DNA of 64,000 nt. Origin: Corynebacterium sp. (lineage in GTDB: Bacteria; Actinomycetota; Actinomycetes; Mycobacteriales; Mycobacteriaceae). Under the pieces are notes generated by a model. It worked only from the letters and a program-made list of their open reading frames with translations. It searched no databases and was not told the origin of the DNA. This document shows positions 43,797-51,552 of this stretch, piece by piece. Both the position numbers and the translations under genes were made by a program. Position 1 is the first letter of the stretch. Every line of letters starts with the position of its first letter. The stretch lies in assembly GCF_030152825.1 (NCBI RefSeq), contig NZ_JASLIP010000008.1, forward strand, positions 1-64,000, given 5' to 3'.

Positions 43797-44381
43797 ATGC
43801 CAGATTTGCAGATTGGTCGAGTCATCAAGCCCCACGGCGTGAAGGGGGAGGTCGTGGTGGATCCGTCGACCGACCACGTGACGGAGCGCTTCGCCATCGG
43901 CGAGGCGCTTCGCGCAGTTCAAACGGGTAAAGAACGCCAGCTCACGGTCGCCGGCCTGCGTCGCCACCAGAACCGTCTTCTCCTCACTTTCGATGAGGTT
44001 CGGGACCGCGACGAGGCCGAGTCCCTGCGCGGGGCGCGGTTTATGGCCGCGCCGCTGCAGGATGATTCTGACGACGGCTACTACGACCACGAGCTCATCG
44101 GTCTGCGGGTACTCAACGTCGGGGCCGTGGACGCCGATACGGCTCACCGCCGTTCCTACGAGGGGGAGCAGCCCGAGCCCGTGGACATCGGCGAGGTCAC
44201 CGGGGTCAGCCACGGCCCGGCCGGAGCGACCCTCGAGGTCGCCGTCGACGAAGATGCGGACCTGCCCACCGCGGGCTCCACGATCCTCATTCCCTTCAAG
44301 CTGGCGATCGTGCCCATCGTGGATCTCGACAACGAGGCTCTCGTCGTTACCCCACCGGAAGGGCTGCTGGAGCTGGCATGA
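43797..44381 (+). CDS. rimM: 16S rRNA processing protein RimM
   Basis: A 194-residue ribosome maturation factor acting on the 30S head, partner of S19. The N-terminal beta-barrel has IGRVIKPHGVKGEVVVDPST; the C-terminal PRC domain ends LIPFKLAIVPIVDLDNEALV. It begins 8 nt after gdhA and overlaps trmD by 4 nt (ATGA), so it is translated with trmD. Confidence 0.94.
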   Translation: MPDLQIGRVIKPHGVKGEVVVDPSTDHVTERFAIGEALRAVQTGKERQLTVAGLRRHQNRLLLTFDEVRDRDEAESLRGARFMAAPLQDDSDDGYYDHELIGLRVLNVGAVDADTAHRRSYEGEQPEPVDIGEVTGVSHGPAGATLEVAVDEDADLPTAGSTILIPFKLAIVPIVDLDNEALVVTPPEGLLELA

Positions 44382-45259
44382 GACTCGACGTCCTGACGAT
44401 CTTCCCCGAGTACCTCGACCCGCTGCGCCACGCGCTGCTGGGTAAGGCCATCGAATCCGGGCGCCTCCAGGTTGGTGTTCACGACCTGCGGCAGTGGGCC
44501 ACCGATCGCCACAAGTCCGTCGACGACACCCCCTATGGCGGCGGGCCTGGCATGGTGATGAAGCCCAGCGTATGGGGACCCGCCCTGGACGACGTCATCG
44601 CGGGCACCGGTCCCGCAGCCACCGCACGCGACCTCGAGACCTCCCTGGCCCACAAGAAGCTCGCACCCCTCGATGACCCTGATTCGGCAGGCGGGGGAGA
44701 AGGAGCGAACGACGGCGACGGAGACGGTACCACCGCACCGCGTGGCCCCGTGGTCGTCGTCCCCACGCCCGCGGGCAAACCCTTCACTCAGGAGATGGCG
44801 GCCCGGTGGTCCAAGGAGGAGCACCTCGTCTTCGCCTGTGGCCGCTATGAGGGCATCGACCAGCGAGTTGTCGACGACGCCGCCCGCAACTACCGCGTCG
44901 AGGAGGTCAGCATCGGCGACTATGTGCTCATCGGCGGCGAGGTCGCCGTCCTCGTCATGGCAGAGGCCGTCGTCCGGTTGATCCCCGGGGTTCTGGGCAA
45001 TCAGGCTAGCCATGAGGAGGACAGCTTCCAGGACGGGCTGCTCGAAGGCCCCAGCTACACGAAGCCGCGGCAGTGGCGGGGGCTGGACGTCCCGGAGGTC
45101 CTCTTCAGCGGCAACCACGGCCTCGTCGACCGCTGGCGCCGCGAGCAGGCCTTGCGGCGGACACAACAACGCCGCCCGGAGCTCATTGAGAAGCTCCGAG
45201 CGGCGGGTGGGCTGAGCGCGGCGGACGAGCAAGTGCTCGACGCTCACCGCGAAGCCTAA
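44378..45259 (+). CDS. trmD: tRNA (m1G37) methyltransferase
   Basis: A 293-residue SPOUT-class enzyme that methylates G37 of tRNAs and prevents frameshifting. MRLDVLTIFPEYLDPLR opens the protein, DDTPYGGGPGMVMKP and the SAM knot with ACGRYEGIDQRV and SIGDYVLIGGEVAV follow. A roughly 40-residue Gly/Asp-rich insertion (about 85-125) makes it longer than the E. coli enzyme (255). It overlaps rimM. In relatives rplS follows; here a choline/betaine block intervenes. Confidence 0.95.
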   Translation: MRLDVLTIFPEYLDPLRHALLGKAIESGRLQVGVHDLRQWATDRHKSVDDTPYGGGPGMVMKPSVWGPALDDVIAGTGPAATARDLETSLAHKKLAPLDDPDSAGGGEGANDGDGDGTTAPRGPVVVVPTPAGKPFTQEMAARWSKEEHLVFACGRYEGIDQRVVDDAARNYRVEEVSIGDYVLIGGEVAVLVMAEAVVRLIPGVLGNQASHEEDSFQDGLLEGPSYTKPRQWRGLDVPEVLFSGNHGLVDRWRREQALRRTQQRRPELIEKLRAAGGLSAADEQVLDAHREA

Positions 45260-45278
45260 GCGGCTGTTCACCGCGGGG

Positions 45279-45308
45279 CACCGGGCGGGCGGTTGGCCGC
45301 GCCCGGTG
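45279..45308. terminator. Hairpin between convergent trmD and betA
   Basis: CACCGGGC (45279-45286) pairs with GCCCGGTG (45301-45308) around an inner GCGG/CCGC stem with a TTGG loop. T content afterwards is modest. Confidence 0.5.
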
Positions 45309-45315
45309 GTGGTAT

Positions 45316-47124
45316 TTACCAGTCCGCGCCGTCGATGGCCTTGGTGTGATCACGGACCTGCTCACCCTCAGCGTAGAGCGGCATGTCCTTCTTCGCCTGG
45401 TAGAACGGAACGTTGATCGGTGCCTCCGGCTTACGACCACGGATCAGGTCCGCAGCCTTCTCGGCCAGCATCAGGACCGGGGAGTAGATGTTGCCGTTGG
45501 TGACGATCGGCATGGCCGAAGCGTCGACGACGTACAGGCCCTCCACGCCGTGGACCTGCATGCTCTCCGGGTCCACGACGGCCATCTCATCGTCCGCGGA
45601 GCCCATCTTGGCGGTGCAGGACGGGTGCAGCGCGGTCTCAGCGTCGTTGCGGACCCACTCCAGGATCTCCTCGTCGGTCTGCACAGCAGCACCCGGGGAG
45701 ATCTCGCCGTCGGTGAACTCGCGCATCGCGTCGGTATCCAGCAGCTCGCGGGACACCTTGATGGCCTCGACCCACTCGCGGCGATCCTGCTCGGTCTTCA
45801 GGTAGTTGAAGAGGATCTCCGGCTTCTCGTGCGGGTCGGTGCTCTTGATCTTCACGTGGCCGGAGGTATCGGAGTACATCGGGCCGACGTGGAACTGAAA
45901 GCCATGCTCGCCCTCCGGCTGGCTACCGTCGTAGCGGATGGCCATCGGGAGGAAGTGGAACATGAGGTTCGGGTAGTCCTCGTTCTCATTGGAGCGAGCG
46001 AAGCCGCCGGCCTCGAAGTGGGAGCTAGCAACCGGGCCACGGCGGGTCAGCAGCCACTGCAGACCGATGATCGGGCGCATCCACATCTTGTAGTACGGCT
46101 GGGAGCTGACCGGCTGGGTGCAGTTGTACTGGACATAAACCTCCAGGTGGTCCTGCAGATTCTGGCCCACGCCCGGCAGGTGCTTGCGCACGTCAATGCC
46201 CAGGGAGCTCAGGTGCTCCTTATCGCCGATTCCGGAGAGCTGCAGCAGCTGCGGGGTGTTGAAGGCACCGCCACACAGGATCACCTTGTCCGCGTACACG
46301 CGACGGGTCTTGCCCTTCCAGGTGTACTCCGCGCCGATGGCCTTCGGTGCGGAGCCGTCGGCCGGCGCATCCTCGAAGAGAACCTTGGTCGTGAACGCCC
46401 GGGTGCGGATGTCCAGGTTCTTCCGGTTCATGATCGGGTGCAGGTACGCGCGAGCTGCAGAGTGGCGCTTACCGTGGAAGATGGTGCGGTCGAAGGGAGC
46501 GAAGCCCTCCTGGCGGTAACCGTTGACGTCGTTGGTCAGGTTGTAGCCTGCCTCCTGCACGGAGCGGAAGAAGGCCTGGAACAACGGGCTGGTGGCCGGG
46601 CCGCGGGTCAGCTTCAGCGGGCCGTCGTGGCCACGGCGTGGGTCGTTCGGGTCGGCCGCCAGCGCGGTCTCCAGCTTGTTGAAGTAGGGGAGGACGTGGG
46701 CGTAGTCCCAGTTCTCCATGCCTGGCAGCTTGCCCCACTTCTCGTAGTCCATCGGGTTACCGCGCTGGTAGATCATGCCGTTGACAGAGCCGGAACCGCC
46801 CAGCACCTTGCCACGGGCGTGGTAGATGCGGCGGCCGTTCATCTCCGGCTCTGGCTCGGACTCGTAGGCCCAGTCGTAGAACTTATTGCCGATGGGGAAG
46901 GCGAAGGCGGCAGGCATGTGGATGAACAGGTCCCAGAAGGAGTCCATGCGGCCGGCCTCCAGCACCATGACCTTCGTGTCCTTGTCCTCGGTCAGGCGGT
47001 TGGCCAGGACGGAACCCGCCGAGCCACCACCGACGATGACGACGTCGCGGTGCGAGTCCTCGATGACCTCGCCTGCGGTGTCGTTTTTCGCGAAGGGTGC
47101 CCGAATTTTATTCCAGAGCGACAA
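45316..47124 (-). CDS. betA: Choline dehydrogenase (GMC oxidoreductase)
   Basis: A 602-residue FAD enzyme of the GMC family, probably oxidising choline to betaine aldehyde. The FAD motif VVIVGGGSAGSVLANRL is near residue 30; GGSGSVNGMIYQRGNPMDYE is the second GMC signature; the active-site His is in LHPSCTAKMG; and VVDASAMPIVTNGNIYSPV closes the fold. The TTG at 47124 is chosen because GGAAAGGTGAGG lies 8 nt upstream and conserved sequence starts soon after; an ATG at 47229 gives a longer, less likely form. Adjacent betB and BCCT genes support the choline assignment. Confidence 0.88.
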   Translation of the reverse strand: MSLWNKIRAPFAKNDTAGEVIEDSHRDVVIVGGGSAGSVLANRLTEDKDTKVMVLEAGRMDSFWDLFIHMPAAFAFPIGNKFYDWAYESEPEPEMNGRRIYHARGKVLGGSGSVNGMIYQRGNPMDYEKWGKLPGMENWDYAHVLPYFNKLETALAADPNDPRRGHDGPLKLTRGPATSPLFQAFFRSVQEAGYNLTNDVNGYRQEGFAPFDRTIFHGKRHSAARAYLHPIMNRKNLDIRTRAFTTKVLFEDAPADGSAPKAIGAEYTWKGKTRRVYADKVILCGGAFNTPQLLQLSGIGDKEHLSSLGIDVRKHLPGVGQNLQDHLEVYVQYNCTQPVSSQPYYKMWMRPIIGLQWLLTRRGPVASSHFEAGGFARSNENEDYPNLMFHFLPMAIRYDGSQPEGEHGFQFHVGPMYSDTSGHVKIKSTDPHEKPEILFNYLKTEQDRREWVEAIKVSRELLDTDAMREFTDGEISPGAAVQTDEEILEWVRNDAETALHPSCTAKMGSADDEMAVVDPESMQVHGVEGLYVVDASAMPIVTNGNIYSPVLMLAEKAADLIRGRKPEAPINVPFYQAKKDMPLYAEGEQVRDHTKAIDGADW

Positions 47125-47525
47125 GAGAGAAACCTCACCTTTCCTAAGGCATAACCGGGGTGTCGTTGCGGGCTGCGCCCCAAGGGGGAAACGAGCCTCC
47201 CGGACATTGATTTGACCCCGAAAATGCAACTAAAAAACATTGAGCACGATCCAGTATGCCAGCGGATTAAAGGCCAATGCCACCCGGGAAATCGCTATCC
47301 CAAGGGGAACATGGCATAAATCACAGATTTAGCTGCTGTGTCTAAAAGTCTGTGAGATGACTGAAATATGCAGTTAGAGCGCACCGTGATGTGGCTGAGG
47401 CTTTCAGGGAATTGCCAGGCTCAGGTGCGGGAATGGCAAAAGGTTTGCTATGCATGAGTAGTTGGCTCGCTTTATAAAAAGCAGCCAAAGCTATTGCAGA
47501 ATTAACGTAGGAGGGTCGAAACGCC
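47125..47525. other. Divergent regulatory region between betA and betT
   Basis: About 400 nt without a supported gene, more AT-rich than the surroundings. It contains an inverted repeat (listed separately) and should hold the promoters of both divergent choline genes. No betI-type regulator gene is present. Confidence 0.55.
47321..47355. promoter_or_regulatory. Candidate operator between betA and betT
   Basis: TCACAGATTTAG (47321-47332) and CTAAAAGTCTGTGA (47342-47355) form an inverted repeat: seven outer bases are exact, then a 2-nt offset, then TTTAG/CTAAA. It could bind a dimeric regulator or a pair of dimers controlling choline use. Confidence 0.4.
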
Positions 47526-49826
47526 GTGAGTGATGGTCCGCCAAAAGATACCGGAAATGAGATAAAGAACACAGATTTAGCGAAAGGGAACGAGGCGTCG
47601 GCAGGCGCGTCGAGCACCCCTGGTGCCGTCGACACGACCGAAAAGGGCACCGGTGCGACCGCTGAACCGCAGATCGTTCCCGAGGTTGTCGTAGGCCACG
47701 GCGACGAGCGGGAATCCGAGCCGTACACCCCAGGCGAAATCGTGGAACCGAAGGCCAACTGGCCGGTGTTCCTTCTCTCGGCGTTGGGGATCGCGATCAT
47801 CGTGGCCTGGGCGACCATCGCGCCCGATAACGCATACGACACCCTGGGCTCCACCACTGGGTGGATCGCCAATAACCTCGGCTGGTTCTACATCCTCACA
47901 GCCACGATCTGCGTCGTCTTCGTGCTGGGTGTCGCGCTCTCGCGGGCAGGGGCGATCCGCCTCGGCCCGGACCACGCCCGTCCCGAATATCGTTTGTTCT
48001 CCTGGTCCGCGATGCTCTTCGCCGCCGGCATTGGCGTGGACCTCATGTTCTTCGCTGTTGCCGAGCCGGTGACGCAGTACTACGCCCCACCAGTTGGGGC
48101 AGGGGAGACGCGCGAGGCTGCGGAGAACGCCGTCGTCTACGCGCTCTTCCACTACGGCGTGACCGGCTGGGCCATGTATGCCCTGATGGGCATGGCCTTC
48201 GGCTACTACGCCTACCGCCTCAACATGCCGCTGGCGATCCGCAGCGCTCTCTACCCGCTGATCGGTAAGCGCATCCACGGCCCCGTCGGCAATGCGGTGG
48301 ATATCGCCGCGATGCTAGGCACCGTCTTCGGCATCGCGACCTCCCTGGGCATCGGCGTGGTTCAGCTGAATTACGGCCTCAAGCTGCTCTTCGGCTGGGA
48401 GGAAGGCCCGACCGTGCAGATGGCTCTTGTTATCGCCGCCGTCGGAGTGGCCACACTGTCAGCTGTCTCCGGCGTGGATAAGGGCATCAAGCGCCTCTCC
48501 GAGTTCAACGTCATCCTCGCCATCGCGCTGGCTGCCTACATCGTGATCTCCGGGCAGACTTCCTTCCTCTTCGACGCGCTCATCATGAACGTCGGCGACT
48601 ACGTCACTCAGCTGCCGAGCATGTCCATGGACACCTACGCCTTCAGTGAAACTCCTGAGGAGACCAAGGAATGGCTGGGCGCCTGGACCCTGTTCTTCTG
48701 GGCATGGTGGGTGGCCTGGGCGCCGTTCGTCGGCCTGTTCCTGGCTCGCATTTCCCGCGGCCGCACCCTGCGTCAGTTCGTGTTCGGTGTCCTGACCGTG
48801 CCGTTCCTGTTCATCCTTGGCTGGATGAGCTTCTTCGGAAACACCGCACTCAGCCGCGTCATCGGTGGCGACTCCGCCTTTGGTGAGGCAGCAGTCGCCG
48901 AGCCACAGCGCGGCTTCTACGACCTGCTGGCATCCTCCCCGGGGGGGACCTTCCTGATTGGCCTGTCCACGATGGTTGGTCTGCTGCTGTACATCACCTC
49001 GGCGGACTCCGGTGCGCTCGTGATGTCCAACTTCACTTCCAAGGTGACCGACTCCCGCCAGGACGGACCCATTTGGTCCCGCATCTTCTGGGCCGTGCTG
49101 GTCGGCGTTCTGACCATCGTTCTCTTGCAGATCAATGGCGTGGAGACCGTCCAGAATGCCACGGTGGTCATGGGTCTGCCCTTCGCCATCGTCATGTACT
49201 TCATCATGCTGGGCCTCATCCGCTCCCTGAAGCTGGAAACGATCCACAACGAGGCCCGGAGCGTGTCCATTCACGCAGCCATGTCCGGCCGCAGCTCCGG
49301 GGAGAAGGAGAAGGGCAACTGGCTGCGTCGCCTCTCCCGCGCGTCCACGTGGCCGGCGGCGAAGGACGCCCAGAAATTCATGTCCGAGACCGCACGCCCT
49401 GCTCTGCAGGAAGTCGCCGAGCAATTCAACAGTCGCGGTCTCAACGCCACCCTCGTCTCTGCGAAGGTGCCGGGTATCGACGTCAAGCAGCTGGATCTCA
49501 CCGTCACCTTCGACGAAGAGCAGAGCTTCCGCTACCAGATCTACCCAGTCGAGCTTCCGGTCCCGACGTTCACCCGCTCCACCAGCGACGGCAATGTCTA
49601 CTACCGCCTCGAAGTCTTCGACCTGATGGGATCCATGGGATTCGATGTCTACGGCTATACGCAGGAACAGATCAAGGACAACATCATGGATCTGTACGAG
49701 CGTCACCTGGAATTCATCCACATCCAGCGCAACCTGCCGGGTACCTCTGACCACTCCGACGGCGCTGAGCCTGTGCGAGCATGGACTGACGACCCGGGCC
49801 TGGCAGTAGAAGCAGAAGAGAAATAA
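47526..49826 (+). CDS. betT: BCCT transporter, probable choline carrier (BetT-like)
   Basis: A 766-residue betaine/choline/carnitine transporter. A polar N-terminus (1-80) precedes 12 hydrophobic segments, and a long soluble C-terminal domain (about 580-766) follows, as in BetT. The family block WWVAWAPFVGLFLARISRGR is present. The glycine stretch in helix 3 reads GIGVD (168-172); Asp in the last position is the choline-type, proton-coupled form, whereas BetP has GMGIG. So choline uptake is predicted. GTG 47526 has GGAGGG about 9 nt upstream. It is divergent from betA and 38 nt before betB. Confidence 0.88.
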   Translation: MSDGPPKDTGNEIKNTDLAKGNEASAGASSTPGAVDTTEKGTGATAEPQIVPEVVVGHGDERESEPYTPGEIVEPKANWPVFLLSALGIAIIVAWATIAPDNAYDTLGSTTGWIANNLGWFYILTATICVVFVLGVALSRAGAIRLGPDHARPEYRLFSWSAMLFAAGIGVDLMFFAVAEPVTQYYAPPVGAGETREAAENAVVYALFHYGVTGWAMYALMGMAFGYYAYRLNMPLAIRSALYPLIGKRIHGPVGNAVDIAAMLGTVFGIATSLGIGVVQLNYGLKLLFGWEEGPTVQMALVIAAVGVATLSAVSGVDKGIKRLSEFNVILAIALAAYIVISGQTSFLFDALIMNVGDYVTQLPSMSMDTYAFSETPEETKEWLGAWTLFFWAWWVAWAPFVGLFLARISRGRTLRQFVFGVLTVPFLFILGWMSFFGNTALSRVIGGDSAFGEAAVAEPQRGFYDLLASSPGGTFLIGLSTMVGLLLYITSADSGALVMSNFTSKVTDSRQDGPIWSRIFWAVLVGVLTIVLLQINGVETVQNATVVMGLPFAIVMYFIMLGLIRSLKLETIHNEARSVSIHAAMSGRSSGEKEKGNWLRRLSRASTWPAAKDAQKFMSETARPALQEVAEQFNSRGLNATLVSAKVPGIDVKQLDLTVTFDEEQSFRYQIYPVELPVPTFTRSTSDGNVYYRLEVFDLMGSMGFDVYGYTQEQIKDNIMDLYERHLEFIHIQRNLPGTSDHSDGAEPVRAWTDDPGLAVEAEEK

Positions 49827-49864
49827 GTCGATCACCACCCACGTGATCCAAGAAAGGAAACGTC

Positions 49865-51439
49865 ATGAGCACTGAGAAGCTGTTCGACCCAGCCGCCTCG
49901 CCCCTGCTGAAGGGCGTCCACAACAACGACGATGCTGTGGCGTCGCTGTTCATCGATGGCCAGTGGCAGTCTGCCGCCGACGGCGAGACCCGCACCATTA
50001 TCAACCCGGCGGACGGCTCGGAGGTCGGTATCGTCTCCGAGGCGAGCGAGAAGGACACGGTCCGCGCGATCGAGGTCGCCCGCCGCACCTTCGACGCCGG
50101 TGAGTGGCGCGCCGTTCCAGCCGTGGAGCGGGGCAAGATCCTGGTCAAGGTCGCTGGCTTGATCCGCGAGAATAAGGACGAGTTCGCCCGCGCTGAGGCC
50201 GCCGACACCGGTAAGCGCCTCCCCGAGGCCGAGGCCGATATGGACGACATCGCGGCCTCCTTCGACTACTTCGGCACCCTCGCCGGCCACGCCGCCGGAC
50301 GCGTGGTCGACGCCGGTGATCCGGGCGTCCGCTCGCGCATCGACGCCGAGCCTGTCGGTGTGTGTGGCCTGATCACCCCGTGGAACTACCCGCTGCTGCA
50401 GGTGGCCTGGAAGGTCGCCCCGGCGCTCGCCGCGGGCAACACCTTCGTCCTCAAGCAGGCAGAGCTCACTCCGCACACCGCGATGATGCTCATGACCGTG
50501 CTGACCGAGGCTGGCGTGCCGGCCGGCGTGGCGAACCTCATCACCGGCGCTGGTGCTACTGCCGGCAACCCGCTGTCCACCCACCCGGACGTGGACATGG
50601 TCTCCTTCACCGGTGGCCTCGTGACCGGAAAGCTCGTCGCCAAGCAGGCGGCGGAGACCGTCAAGCGTGTGGCCCTCGAGCTGGGCGGCAAGAACCCGAA
50701 CGTCATCTTCGCCGACGCAGACTTCGACGCCGCGGTGGACAACGCCCTTAACGGTGGCTTCGTCCACTCCGGGCAGGTCTGCTCCGCGGGCGCCCGCATC
50801 ATCGTCGAGGAATCTATCCACGAGAAGTTCGTCGACGAGCTCGTGCGCCGTACGGAGGCCATCAAGCTGGGCGGGCCACTCGACGAGGCCGCTGAGACCG
50901 GCGCCCTCATCTCTGCCGAGCACCGCGACAAGGTGGCAGCCTACGTCGATCGCGCCCGTGAGCAGGGCGCGGATATCCGCACCGGCGGCAAGATCGCCGA
51001 TGAGGCGGATAACGACGGACCGCACGGCACCGGTAACACCGACCTGTCGAAGGGCTACTTCTACCTGCCGACCGTCATCGACGGCGCCACCCGGGAGATG
51101 GACTGCGTGTACGACGAGGCCTTCGGTCCGGTCGTCACGGTGGAAACCTTCCGCACCGAGGATGAAGCGGTCGAGATCGCCAATGACACGGAGTATGGCC
51201 TCGCCGGCGCCGTGTGGACCAGCGACGCCGGTAAGGCAGAGCGAGTCACCGCGCGCCTGCGCCACGGCACAATCTGGATCAACGACTTCCACCCATACCT
51301 GCCGCAGGCAGAGTGGGGCGGCATGAAGCAGTCGGGTAATGGCCGCGAGCTGGGACCGACCGGCCTTGCTGAGTACCAGGAGCAGAAGCACGTTTACCAC
51401 AACATCGCGCCTGCGGTGACCGGCTGGTTCCAGGGCTAA
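49865..51439 (+). CDS. betB: Betaine aldehyde dehydrogenase
   Basis: A 524-residue aldehyde dehydrogenase that would oxidise betaine aldehyde to glycine betaine. PWNYPLLQVAWKVAPALAAG, the Glu motif LELGGKNPNVIF and the Cys motif SGQVCSAGARIIVEE are intact; GRELGPTGLAEYQEQKHV at the C-terminus is typical of the BADH group. AGAAAGGAAA lies just upstream of the ATG. Its position between two BCCT genes and near betA supports the substrate. Confidence 0.92.
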   Translation: MSTEKLFDPAASPLLKGVHNNDDAVASLFIDGQWQSAADGETRTIINPADGSEVGIVSEASEKDTVRAIEVARRTFDAGEWRAVPAVERGKILVKVAGLIRENKDEFARAEAADTGKRLPEAEADMDDIAASFDYFGTLAGHAAGRVVDAGDPGVRSRIDAEPVGVCGLITPWNYPLLQVAWKVAPALAAGNTFVLKQAELTPHTAMMLMTVLTEAGVPAGVANLITGAGATAGNPLSTHPDVDMVSFTGGLVTGKLVAKQAAETVKRVALELGGKNPNVIFADADFDAAVDNALNGGFVHSGQVCSAGARIIVEESIHEKFVDELVRRTEAIKLGGPLDEAAETGALISAEHRDKVAAYVDRAREQGADIRTGGKIADEADNDGPHGTGNTDLSKGYFYLPTVIDGATREMDCVYDEAFGPVVTVETFRTEDEAVEIANDTEYGLAGAVWTSDAGKAERVTARLRHGTIWINDFHPYLPQAEWGGMKQSGNGRELGPTGLAEYQEQKHVYHNIAPAVTGWFQG

Positions 51440-51552
51440 GGCTCTGCTCAGAACCTCAAAGACTCCTGCGGAAAACCTGAGACTCCACTACGGTGGAGGA
51501 GTGGTATAGCGCACATTTGCGCGGACCTAAGGATTTCTCCAAGGAGTCAGGA

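Noticed and set aside
45346..47154. 602-codon open frame on the plus strand
   Set aside because: Antisense to betA; no ribosome site or recognisable domain.
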